A stretch of DNA of 51,943 nucleotides. Source: Bacteroidaceae bacterium (GTDB lineage: Bacteria; Bacteroidota; Bacteroidia; Bacteroidales; Bacteroidaceae). The stretch covers positions 1 to 51,943 of the forward strand of contig JAFTUK010000006.1 of NCBI GenBank assembly GCA_017466325.1, written 5' to 3'. The notes beneath the pieces were generated by a model, which saw only the letters and a program-made list of their open reading frames with translations, had not been told where the DNA came from and did no database searches. Shown one piece after another: positions 8,970 through 16,215 of this stretch; positions within the stretch are counted from its first letter, which is position 1, and every line of letters begins with the position of its first letter. Position numbers and translations under genes: made by a program.

Positions 8970-9677
8970 ATGAAATTCAATCGTATCTTACTGAAACTCT
9001 CCGGCGAAAGCCTGGCAGGAGAGCAGAAACAGGGCATCAACACCGAGCGTCTCAACGACTATGCCCGCCAGATCAAGGAAATTGCCGAGATGGGAGTGCA
9101 GATAGGCATTGTCATCGGTGGAGGCAACATCTTCCGTGGCCTTACCGGAGCAGGCAAGGGCTTTGACCGCGTGAAGGGCGACCAGATGGGCATGTGTGCC
9201 ACGGTTATCAACTCCCTGGCACTGAGCAGTGCCCTTGGTGCAATCGGGCAGAAGAACCGCGTGCTTACCGCCATCCGCATGGAGCCTATCGGCGAGTTCT
9301 ACACCAAGTGGAAGGCCATCGAGGCCATGGAACGCGGCGAGGTTGTCATCATGAGTGCAGGCACAGGTTCTCCCTACTTTACCACCGACACGGGTTCCTC
9401 CCTGCGTGGCATAGAGATAGAGGCCGACGTGATGCTGAAGGGAACCCGTGTGGACGGCATCTACACCGCCGACCCCGAGAAGGATCCCACCGCCACCAAG
9501 TTCCAGGACATCACCTATCAGGATGTCATTGCCAAGGGCCTGAAGGTCATGGACATCACCGCCACCGCCATGTGCATGCAGAACGACCTCCCCATCTACG
9601 TCTTCAACATGGACATCGTGGGCAACCTGAAGAAGGTAATCTCCGGCGAGGACATCGGCACTCTGGTGCACAACTAA
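8970..9677 (+). CDS. pyrH: UMP kinase
   Basis: A 235-aa hexameric kinase that phosphorylates UMP to UDP. The sequence opens with RILLKLSGESLAG, the usual PyrH N-terminus, followed by IGIVIGGGNIFRG and the GTGSPYFTTDT motif. It has no close relationship to NMP kinases of the adenylate kinase fold. It is the last gene of the dnaE run and starts 24 bp after birA. A strong hairpin with a T-run follows at 9790-9860. pyrE, a second pyrimidine gene, lies at 16216 on the opposite strand and is separately controlled. Confidence 0.97.
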   Translation: MKFNRILLKLSGESLAGEQKQGINTERLNDYARQIKEIAEMGVQIGIVIGGGNIFRGLTGAGKGFDRVKGDQMGMCATVINSLALSSALGAIGQKNRVLTAIRMEPIGEFYTKWKAIEAMERGEVVIMSAGTGSPYFTTDTGSSLRGIEIEADVMLKGTRVDGIYTADPEKDPTATKFQDITYQDVIAKGLKVMDITATAMCMQNDLPIYVFNMDIVGNLKKVISGEDIGTLVHN

Positions 9678-9789
9678 CATTGGGAGTTGAGCGATTGACG
9701 TCTGAATCACAACAAGGACGACATTACGCCCGTTTAACTCAAATCGGCCATTAGTGCGCAACAGCCTAATGACCAATTGGACTTTAACC

Positions 9790-9860
9790 CGTGTCATCGT
9801 GCTGATAGAAAAGAGTCAAATGTGCAAAGACAATGAATCAACACGATGACACGCTTTTTG
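9790..9860 (+). terminator. Long-stem terminator after pyrH
   Basis: CGTGTCATCGTGCTGAT at 9790-9806 pairs with 9837-9853 over 17 bp with one mismatch. A loop of about 30 nt separates the arms and CTTTTTG follows directly. The stem plus T-run fits an intrinsic terminator, though the loop is longer than usual. Confidence 0.6.
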
Positions 9861-9922
9861 TACCCTACCGCCTACCCTATCCATCACGGGTAGTACACTT
9901 TGCCTTATCAAGCCCCCATTCC

Positions 9923-10003
9923 GTCCTCGGTGGCGGTAAATCTCATCGCCACTGGCGGTGAACTTTATCGCCGAGGGCGGCTCATTTTACCGCCACCGAG
10001 GGC
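9923..10003 (+). repeat. Cloverleaf palindromic repeat, copy A
   Basis: A perfect 16-bp outer stem (CCTCGGTGGCGGTAAA at 9925-9940 with its complement at 9986-10001) encloses two small hairpins, CGCCACTGGCG at 9947-9957 and CGCCGAGGGCG at 9969-9979. A related element in inverted orientation lies at 27708-27786. Size, palindromy and intergenic position recall REP/BIME elements, but I cannot name the family. Confidence 0.75.
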
Positions 10004-10119
10004 TCGGGAAGGGGTTCGGGAGGACAAAACGGTATTGCCGTTCGCCCTATTCCAGATTTTCATGATTCCTTTGCCTGTTTTTTAACTCGGCGATGGGGTG
10101 GCATGTCACAAATTATTCT

Positions 10120-10127
10120 TATCTTTG
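10120..10127 (+). promoter_or_regulatory. Promoter -7 box for the ncRNA
   Basis: TATCTTTG matches TAnnTTTG exactly and is followed by a transcript-like region without a gene that ends in an intrinsic terminator at 10443-10480. No TTTG -33 box at standard spacing. Confidence 0.65.
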
Positions 10128-10129
10128 CA

Positions 10130-10480
10130 TCGAAGCCACACAAATGCAGGCTCGTTTCCTTAAAAGGTTAGGCAAGCGGGAGTGGGGTTTCATATATATG
10201 AAAAGGCGTTTACTGCGCTTTGTTCTTGCCGTCTTGAAACTTCGCAAACTTCATGGTATGTGCAGAACAATAGCATCGTAGATGTCCTCGGGCGTGTATA
10301 AATATATGCGTGTACAGCCTTCATTGTATCCCAATAGTATGGAGATACGTATGATGGTTTCGTATACCTTATTTGTATACATATTGCGTGGGGCTTCTTC
10401 GTTGCTCGTTCTAACATACCGGGTAATGCGAAGACCTCAAGACGTGGAACGGGTAACAGGACACTCTCCACGCTTTTTTT
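10130..10480 (+). ncRNA. Probable structured non-coding RNA (Bacteroidales-specific, possibly 6S-like)
   Basis: About 350 bp with no credible reading frame, bounded by an exact -7 box (10120-10127) and a terminator hairpin with seven T (10443-10480). It holds several stems, including the palindrome TTTCATATATATGAAA at 10188-10203. From memory, the stretches around CTTCGCAAACTTCATGG and CTAACATACCGGGTAATG resemble a conserved Bacteroidales RNA; the Bacteroidales-1 motif, which has been discussed as a 6S RNA counterpart, is my best candidate. The promoter and terminator are seen directly; the family name is a recollection and unverified. The exact 5' end is inferred. Confidence 0.6.
10443..10480 (+). 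terminator. Intrinsic terminator of the ncRNA
   Basis: CGTGGA at 10443-10448 pairs with TCCACG at 10467-10472, followed by C and seven T. The stem is short but closes on a plausible loop. Confidence 0.65.
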
Positions 10481-10639
10481 GTATATATATGCAATCCACT
10501 ACACAAAGGCCAAGTCTGGGAGAGGGAGGAGGCAGAAGAGGAGGTTGATTATGAATAGATAGTTTAACTTCAAGAAAACGTATTGTAGCAAAGAAATCCA
10601 TCTTTAAACTTTAAACAATAATCCTCAAAGCAAAACATT

Positions 10640-10882
10640 ATGAGTATTATCAAAAATGTCGACGACAAAGTTGAGCAGATAATAAATTGCCTGCCATTAG
10701 ATTATTCGGAAGCCGATTTCGTTGAATTGTTTAAAAATACATTTCCTGATGATTACGAAAAATGCTGGAAAGTATTTCAAAACGAAGAGCGGAAAAACAA
10801 AGGCAAGCCTCACCCGATGCAACACCCAAATAAACACATAACGAACGCCTTGAAATCTTATTTAAGTAGAAAGAACAAATGA
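10640..10882 (+). CDS. Small protein of unknown function (80 aa)
   Basis: An 80-aa protein with no signal peptide. The first half is acidic and hydrophobic (DYSEADFVELFKNTFPDDYE); the second half is basic, with a His/Pro segment HPMQHPNKHI and a lysine-rich tail. I do not recognise a family. Its TGA overlaps the possible first ATG of the BspA-like gene by four bases (ATGA), which supports expression as a pair. The codons are AT-richer than in the housekeeping genes around, as in the next gene. Confidence 0.65.
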   Translation: MSIIKNVDDKVEQIINCLPLDYSEADFVELFKNTFPDDYEKCWKVFQNEERKNKGKPHPMQHPNKHITNALKSYLSRKNK

Positions 10883-13203
10883 CTATGAAAAAAATTATAT
10901 TATTTAGCCTTTTAGGATTACTTTTGTCTATCAAAATCAATGCCACAGTCGATGTCGTCTCCATCTACTCTGGAAAATGCGGTCACATGCTTACCTGGAC
11001 CCTAAATACTGCCACAGAAGAATTAAGAATCAGTGGACGCGGTGAGATGGATGAATATTTAGAAACGGAACCTGCACCATGGGATGATTACAAATATAGG
11101 GTAAAATCTATTGTAATCGAAAATGGTGTGACTTCTATCGGCAGCCACGCATTTTCAAATTCCGATGTTGAGCATGTTTCTATACCCAAAACAGTTAAAC
11201 ACATCGGTGCATACTCGTTCGAGTGGTGCAGTCGACTGAAAAATATTGTTATACCAGAAGGAGTTGAAACTATTAGCAATAATGCATTCTACCATTCCGG
11301 ATTAGAATCCATTACTCTTCCCAGTAGTCTTAAAGATATTTATTGGGATGCTTTTTCTTATGCAAATTTAAAATATGAAATTGTTGATGGAGTAAAATAC
11401 ATTGGAAATTGGGCAATGGGAGTGACCAACACGGAGCAGACAGAATATACTGTACGAGAAGGAACAATAGGGTTATATCAGACATTTGAAGATTGCTATA
11501 TAAAAAAAGTCAATCTACCATCAAGCCTAAAGACAATAACTGACGCATCTTTTAGTAGTTTAGATAGTATCAATATCCCTCATGGAGTACAATCAATAGG
11601 AAGAGGCGCTTTCGAGAGTTGCGGTAATCTTGTATCGGTCACCATACCAAATAGCGTCACTTACATAGGGGAGTCGGCTTTCGAGGATTGTTCTAAACTT
11701 GTATCGGTCACCATGCCAGATAGCGTCACTTACATAGGAGATTATGCTTTCATGAGTTGTAGCAAACTTGCATCGGTCACCATGCCAGATAGTGTGCGAC
11801 GGATAGGAGTTAACGCTTTTTATAATTCACCAAACATTGAATACGAAATTGTGGATGGTGTAAAATATCTTGGAAATTGGGCAGTCGGAATAACAGATAA
11901 GAATCAAACTGAGTATACTTTGAAAGAAGGAACAGTAGGATTGTGTGACGCATTATTCAAAGATTCTAAAATAAAGAAAATCAATCTACCTTCAAGTTTG
12001 AAGATTATTGGCGAGAACGCATTTTACAATTGTATCGCTTTAGATACTGTTATTGTTCCAGATGGCTTTAAGGATTTTGGTGAGTCCGCCTTTACGGGGA
12101 GCGGACTTGATTATATAAATATTCCTCAAAGCGTAGAAAGGATTGGAGCCTATGCTTTCAGCAGTTCTTATATAGACACCCTTTACATCCCAAATAGCGT
12201 GCAAGAAATCGGACAGGGTATTTGTTCCTCTTGTAAAAGCCTTCGTGCTGTAACTTTTCCCAGCAATACCACAGAAATAAGCCTATATAATTGCAGATCA
12301 TTGTCTTCAGTAACAATACTTTCTCAAATACCACCTTATATAGGATCAAGTGCCTTTTACAATGTCCCACAAGAATGTGTGTTTACGGTACCAGAGGAGT
12401 CTGTAAAGGCATATTCGTCTCTTGAATATCGCAAATTCGAAATACGAGGAATAGACTTGTCCTCAAATCTGGATATTGTTGACGGAAAGGAAAACGAAAT
12501 TCAAAATGCTTATATCTGTGATTATGATAAAATAAGTTATACACGTACACTTCCGAATTTGCTTTGGAATCCCCTATATGTACCTTTTGAGATACCATGT
12601 TCTGAACTTTCCGACAAATACGACATAGCCTACATTAATGCCATACATTCTTACGATAGAGATGACAATGGTACGATTGACGATTTGACTATGGAGGTAG
12701 TGAAAATCAAGTCGGGAAACCTAAAAGCCAACTATCCCTACGTTATCAGGGCAAAGAATGAGGAGTCCAAAGAAATGTCCATTGTCCTTGAGAACACTTA
12801 CCTTCATGAAACCAAGGATATTACAATAGATTGCTCCTCCGTGCTTCACAATTTCGAAGTCTCTGGTACATACTCCAGGAAAACGGCATCAGAACTTGAC
12901 GGGAAATTGGCGATTTCCACGGAAGGCGCATGGCAACCTTTGGTATCTGGAACATCACTGAACCCCTTCCGTCTGTACCTTACTGTCAGCAACAGAGAGG
13001 GTTCCCCAGTGAAAATGGACGCAGACGCCATGTCACGTATAAACATTCGCGCTTTCGATGAGGACGATGTAACAGGAATTGAAGAAATTGAAGATGAGGG
13101 CGGTATAAGCCGAAAAAAAATCTATGACCTGAGCGGCCGACCCATACAGACTCCAACTAAGGGAGGAATATACTTGGTTAATGGCAAAAAGATAGTATAC
13201 TAA
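10879..13203 (+). CDS. BspA-like leucine-rich repeat surface protein
   Basis: A 774-aa secreted protein; the signal peptide is about residues 1-24. The MKK at 10885 is an equally good start. Residues from about 40 to 500 are LRR_5 (BspA/TpLRR) repeats of about 23 residues with the pattern SVTIPNSVTYIGESAFEDC, built by 69-bp DNA repeats near 11630-11800. A larger internal duplication repeats the YEIVDGVKY block 156 codons apart (11374 and 11842). The C-terminus, with YDLSGRPI and GGIYLVNGKK, resembles the sorting or anchoring tails common on Prevotella and Bacteroides secreted proteins. Such proteins usually bind host or bacterial surfaces. AT-rich codons suggest an accessory gene. Confidence 0.85.
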   Translation: MTMKKIILFSLLGLLLSIKINATVDVVSIYSGKCGHMLTWTLNTATEELRISGRGEMDEYLETEPAPWDDYKYRVKSIVIENGVTSIGSHAFSNSDVEHVSIPKTVKHIGAYSFEWCSRLKNIVIPEGVETISNNAFYHSGLESITLPSSLKDIYWDAFSYANLKYEIVDGVKYIGNWAMGVTNTEQTEYTVREGTIGLYQTFEDCYIKKVNLPSSLKTITDASFSSLDSINIPHGVQSIGRGAFESCGNLVSVTIPNSVTYIGESAFEDCSKLVSVTMPDSVTYIGDYAFMSCSKLASVTMPDSVRRIGVNAFYNSPNIEYEIVDGVKYLGNWAVGITDKNQTEYTLKEGTVGLCDALFKDSKIKKINLPSSLKIIGENAFYNCIALDTVIVPDGFKDFGESAFTGSGLDYINIPQSVERIGAYAFSSSYIDTLYIPNSVQEIGQGICSSCKSLRAVTFPSNTTEISLYNCRSLSSVTILSQIPPYIGSSAFYNVPQECVFTVPEESVKAYSSLEYRKFEIRGIDLSSNLDIVDGKENEIQNAYICDYDKISYTRTLPNLLWNPLYVPFEIPCSELSDKYDIAYINAIHSYDRDDNGTIDDLTMEVVKIKSGNLKANYPYVIRAKNEESKEMSIVLENTYLHETKDITIDCSSVLHNFEVSGTYSRKTASELDGKLAISTEGAWQPLVSGTSLNPFRLYLTVSNREGSPVKMDADAMSRINIRAFDEDDVTGIEEIEDEGGISRKKIYDLSGRPIQTPTKGGIYLVNGKKIVY

Positions 13204-13219
13204 GTACAATAGGAAAAAC

Positions 13220-13390
13220 ATGAAAAGGAAATATCAAATACCGATGGTTTCATTGATAAACCTTAGAACAGAATCAATGCTTGCATTGTCGTATACAGAA
13301 ATACCCATTGAACCAGACACCCCAGGAACACCTGCCGCCCGTGAAGAGCATCCCCGTCATGGCAACAATGTCTGGAACAAGGAGTGGTAA
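13220..13390 (+). CDS. 56-aa peptide downstream of BspA-like gene
   Basis: An ATG at 13220 opens a 56-codon frame ending in TAA at 13390, 16 bp after the BspA-like stop. The peptide begins MKRKYQIPMVSLINLRTESM, followed by LALS, a Pro/Thr-rich middle (EPDTPGTPA) and an Asn/Trp tail (NNVWNKEW). Small Bacteroidales peptides with this plan (basic start, hydrophobic TESMLALS-like core, polar tail ending in Trp) occur, to my recollection, near secreted-protein genes; the function is unknown. A clear terminator hairpin follows 19 bp later, so it is the last gene of the unit. Confidence 0.6.
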   Translation: MKRKYQIPMVSLINLRTESMLALSYTEIPIEPDTPGTPAAREEHPRHGNNVWNKEW

Positions 13391-13408
13391 CACAAGGAAA
13401 AAACACCC

Positions 13409-13439
13409 AAGGTGCGGTCTCCCGTTCAGACCGCACCTT
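13409..13439. terminator. Strong hairpin terminator ending the BspA unit
   Basis: AAGGTGCGGTCT at 13409-13420 pairs perfectly with 13428-13439 around a 7-nt loop. On the minus strand it is followed by GGGTGTTTTTTCC, so it may act in both directions. Confidence 0.8.
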
Positions 13440-13488
13440 ATTCTTATCTCACCTGCGTGCCCCATACAAAATATTGTCACACTAACGA

Positions 13489-13523
13489 GTTGGGGATGTT
13501 GCCATTATGGCAACATCCCCAAC
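13489..13523 (-). terminator. Perfect 15-bp hairpin after tRNA-Lys
   Basis: GTTGGGGATGTTGCC pairs perfectly with its complement around ATTAT. It starts 6 nt past the 3' end of the minus-strand tRNA and probably ends that transcript, although no T-run follows. Confidence 0.6.
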
Positions 13524-13528
13524 TTCTG

Positions 13529-13601
13529 TAACCCGCTCGGGGTTCGAACCCGAGACCCCTTCATTAAAAGTGAAGTGCTCTACCTACTGAGCTAGCGAGT
13601 C
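13529..13601 (-). tRNA. tRNA-Lys (anticodon TTT)
   Basis: The minus strand folds into a complete 73-nt cloverleaf. The acceptor GACTCGC pairs with GCGGGTT; the D arm is GCTC/GAGC; the anticodon arm is CTTCA/TGAAG with loop CTTTTAA (anticodon TTT); the T arm is TCGGG-TTCGAAC-CCCGA; the discriminator is A. CCA is not encoded. Confidence 0.96.
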
Positions 13602-13637
13602 AACCTGAAATGCTAATCATCTGAACATTAGCGGGTG

Positions 13638-13645
13638 CAAAGGTA
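13638..13645 (-). promoter_or_regulatory. Promoter -7 box for tRNA-Lys
   Basis: Minus-strand TACCTTTG matches TAnnTTTG exactly, 37 bp before the tRNA 5' end. Confidence 0.65.
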
Positions 13646-13697
13646 TGACAAAAAAACGATACGACCAAGGAAAAGGTGGGAAAACTACACTTTTAGC

Positions 13698-14285
13698 CTA
13701 ATTATTGTTGATTGTCAGACTCTGAGTGGGGGCATAGTAATGCACATAATAGCGGAAAAGGGAACGGCCGGCATCCCCCTTGGACACCATGCCCTGATTG
13801 TTGAGGTCATAGCTCCGGTGGCATGAGGTACAGGTGGCCAAACCTCCGACATGGAGTTCCAACTGCTTGAGGATATGGTAGGCCTGATAGCAGTTGGGGC
13901 AGCAGAGGTCGTAACATGTGACCTGGCTTTCCTGTTCCAGCATCTCCGGTATGGTGGGCATGCCCACTATAAGGCCTCCCCCGACACCAAGGACAAATCC
14001 CTGATAACCCTGCAGGGCGGTACGCTGGATATAGTCCACCGCCGACGGGGTGCTGGGACTCTTTATCACATAGTTGACACCGGGGGGATACGTTATGGAA
14101 CAGAATTCCCCCAGAGAGGTGCAGGCACGGTACAGGTTGGGCTTGGCGCTGACAGGGGCGTACTTGAAGTAGGCACGGTAACCGCAGTATCTGTTTTCCG
14201 CCTTCTCGCAGGAAGAGACAATGCCGGTTGCCACAAGGACAACCAGCATTGCTATAAGTGACTTTATGCTTCTGTGTAACCTCAT
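13698..14285 (-). CDS. Lipoprotein with a zinc-ribbon / Rieske-like C-terminal domain
   Basis: A 195-aa protein with a type II signal peptide: basic N-terminus, hydrophobic stretch and lipobox IVSSC with C26 as lipid site. The C-terminal half has two cysteine pairs, CCPNC and CTSCH, followed by SYDLNNQG, a small GDAG segment and a final YYVHYYA strand. That layout resembles a Rieske fold in which the second histidine-cysteine pair is rearranged, so it could bind zinc or an iron centre. This is inference. Its ATG overlaps the argH stop (ATGA at 14282-14285), so the two are probably co-translated, although no metabolic link is evident. Confidence 0.75.
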   Translation of the reverse strand: MRLHRSIKSLIAMLVVLVATGIVSSCEKAENRYCGYRAYFKYAPVSAKPNLYRACTSLGEFCSITYPPGVNYVIKSPSTPSAVDYIQRTALQGYQGFVLGVGGGLIVGMPTIPEMLEQESQVTCYDLCCPNCYQAYHILKQLELHVGGLATCTSCHRSYDLNNQGMVSKGDAGRSLFRYYVHYYAPTQSLTINNN

Positions 14286-15616
14286 GCCAGCAGAGCCTCC
14301 ACGGCATTGTCTATACGTTCAAAATGGAACTCGCCGACAAGGGAATCCATCAGTCGGGCTATTTCCTCGTTGCACAGGTTGCCTATGCTGCCTTCGTGGG
14401 TATGGCGGATGTTCTTGTCGGGGGTGAAGTTGCCGGCCTCTATGTCCAGACCCACCTTCTTGTATGCATCGCGGAAGGGCATGCCTTCGGTAGCAAGGCG
14501 GTTCACCTCCTCCACGGAGAACATGAGGTCGTAACGTGGGTCGGAGAGGATTTCCTCGTTTACCTCCATCTTGCGGATTATGTAGGCCGACATCTGCAGG
14601 CAGTCGCGCAACTCCTGGAAAGCAGGGAGGAAGACCTCCTTGATAATCTGCAGGTCGCGGAAGTATCCGGAGGGCAGATTGTTCATTATCATCATGATCT
14701 GCTGGGGCAGAGCCTGGAGTTTGTTGCACTTGGCGCGTGTCAGTTCGAAGACATCGGGGTTCTTCTTGTGGGGCATGATGCTGCTTCCCGTGGTGCACTC
14801 CTTGGGAAGGCTCACGAAGGAGAAGTTCTGCGAGTTGAACAGGCAGGCATCGAAGGCCATCTTGCTGACGGTACTTGCCACGGAAGCCATGGCAAAGGCC
14901 ACGTTGCGCTCCGTCTTGCCGCGTCCCATCTGTGCGTACACCACGTTATAATCCATGGAGTCAAAGCCCAGCAGGCTTGTGGTCATGCTGCGGTTCAGGG
15001 GGAAACTGCTGCCATAGCCTGCCGCAGAACCGAGGGGGTTGCGGTTTGTCTGGCGATATGCCGCCTGAAGCATCATCATGTCGTCCACGAGAGATTCGGC
15101 ATAGGCGCCGAACCAAAGGCCGAAACTCGACGGCATGGCCACCTGCAGGTGGGTGTAGCCGGGCATGAGCACGTTCTTGTAGCGCTCGCTCTGTGCCTGG
15201 AGTTCGCGAAACAGGGAGCAGACGTCCTCCACGATAAGGCGCAACTGACGGCGCGTGAAGAGGCGCAGGTCCACAAGAACCTGGTCGTTGCGCGAACGGC
15301 CGGAATGTATCTTCTTGCCCATCTCGCCCAGAGAGCGTGTAAGCATGAGTTCCACCTGTGAGTGCACGTCCTCTATGCCGTCCTCAATCTCGAAGTCGCC
15401 CTGAAGCGCCTGGCCGTAGATCTCTTTCAGTTTGGCAAGGAGTGCCGCCAGCTCATCCCTTTCCAGCAGGCCGATGCTCTCCAGCATGGTGATGTGCGCC
15501 ATGGAGCCAAGCACGTCGTCCTGAGCCAGATACAGGTCCAGTTCGCGGTCGCGGCCTACGGTATACTTTTCTATCTCGGCATTTATCTCAAAGCCTTTGT
15601 CCCAGAGTTTTGCCAT
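14282..15616 (-). CDS. argH: Argininosuccinate lyase
   Basis: A 444-aa cytoplasmic enzyme of the fumarase/aspartase superfamily that splits argininosuccinate into arginine and fumarate, the last step of arginine synthesis. The superfamily signature GSSIMPHKKNPD is complete and contains the active-site loop serine. The N-terminal GRDRELDLYLAQDD and the HSGRSRNDQV motif are also present. No other arg biosynthesis gene is adjacent. A terminator at 15636-15685 separates it from the genes upstream, so its own promoter must lie in the short interval before 15616. Confidence 0.97.
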   Translation of the reverse strand: MAKLWDKGFEINAEIEKYTVGRDRELDLYLAQDDVLGSMAHITMLESIGLLERDELAALLAKLKEIYGQALQGDFEIEDGIEDVHSQVELMLTRSLGEMGKKIHSGRSRNDQVLVDLRLFTRRQLRLIVEDVCSLFRELQAQSERYKNVLMPGYTHLQVAMPSSFGLWFGAYAESLVDDMMMLQAAYRQTNRNPLGSAAGYGSSFPLNRSMTTSLLGFDSMDYNVVYAQMGRGKTERNVAFAMASVASTVSKMAFDACLFNSQNFSFVSLPKECTTGSSIMPHKKNPDVFELTRAKCNKLQALPQQIMMIMNNLPSGYFRDLQIIKEVFLPAFQELRDCLQMSAYIIRKMEVNEEILSDPRYDLMFSVEEVNRLATEGMPFRDAYKKVGLDIEAGNFTPDKNIRHTHEGSIGNLCNEEIARLMDSLVGEFHFERIDNAVEALLA

Positions 15617-15635
15617 ATTGTGTCTTTAATAGTCT

Positions 15636-15685
15636 AAAAAACGGCGCACGGAATGCCCCATCATACGATGGAGACCCCTGCGCCG
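15636..15685 (-). terminator. Intrinsic terminator between the SRPBCC gene and argH
   Basis: On the minus strand CGGCGCA (15679-15685) pairs with TGCGCCG (15642-15648), enclosing an inner CCATC/GATGG hairpin, and is followed by six T. It ends the pyrE transcript. Confidence 0.75.
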
Positions 15686-15699
15686 GATATGTCTGTTGT

Positions 15700-16188
15700 T
15701 TAATAGGGTATTTGCGAAAGGAACTGTGCCAGGCCTTCGGGAGCCTTCTCCAACTTAGACTCTATCATCTTGCGGATGAAGAAGTTGAGTTCAGCGCCCA
15801 AGGTAACCTTCAGGCGGCTGGTGTTTTCGTCGGAGGGAAGCATCTGTACCCACATGGTCACGCCGATGGGAGCGCCTTCCAGTTCCATCTTCACCAGTTT
15901 GGGCTCGGCACGCTCAACGATTCTCAGGGTGATGTCGCCGAGAGGACCTATGTGGCCGGACATGGTGTCCTGGGTGAGTTCCATCTTGCGTATGTTGTTG
16001 CGCAACTTCTCGAACTGCTCGGGGGTTGGGCGCTTGTCTGCAGGAACCTGGGTGTTGATGAGTTCCTCGAAACGGGGATCATCCACCCTTTCCTTGAGCA
16101 CCTCCAATGATGTGAGGTCGGAGAGACGGGCATAGACACGCTCAACGGGAGCGAAAACCGTCTTGACCGAACTTTCGTATTTATTCAT
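15700..16188 (-). CDS. SRPBCC family protein of unknown ligand
   Basis: A 162-aa protein with the spacing and hydrophobic pattern of the START-like SRPBCC fold: an N-terminal strand with VKTVFAPVERVYARLSDL, a middle series of amphipathic strands and a C-terminal helix (KMIESKLEKAPEGLAQFL). The family binds hydrophobic ligands, and no catalytic residues can be named. I choose the ATG at 16188 (MNKYESS); a longer version from a TTG at 16215 is possible but unlike relatives. It follows pyrE by 27 bp on the same strand and ends at a terminator, so the two form a short operon. Confidence 0.8.
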   Translation of the reverse strand: MNKYESSVKTVFAPVERVYARLSDLTSLEVLKERVDDPRFEELINTQVPADKRPTPEQFEKLRNNIRKMELTQDTMSGHIGPLGDITLRIVERAEPKLVKMELEGAPIGVTMWVQMLPSDENTSRLKVTLGAELNFFIRKMIESKLEKAPEGLAQFLSQIPY

Positions 16189-16215
16189 ATACAACGGTTT
16201 ATTAGCGTTAGACAA

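Larger units (their letters stand above)
9678..10119. other. Non-coding stretch after pyrH
   Basis: No credible gene. Contents in order: a 9-bp stem-loop (9746-9754 with 9766-9774), the pyrH terminator hairpin (9790-9860), the cloverleaf repeat copy A (9923-10003), and about 110 bp of unremarkable sequence leading to the ncRNA promoter. Short open frames here lack support. Confidence 0.7.

Noticed and set aside
10093-10548. Short plus-strand frames in the ncRNA region
   Set aside because: They cross the promoter, the stems and the terminator of the ncRNA and have no protein-like features.
13489-13523. Attachment site at the tRNA-Lys 3' end
   Set aside because: The perfect hairpin beside the tRNA looked like an att core, but no duplicate of the tRNA 3' end and no integrase was found.
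14258-15361. 367-codon plus-strand frame opposite argH
   Set aside because: argH on the other strand has full family motifs over the same span; this frame is a shadow with the same Val/His/Leu-rich character.
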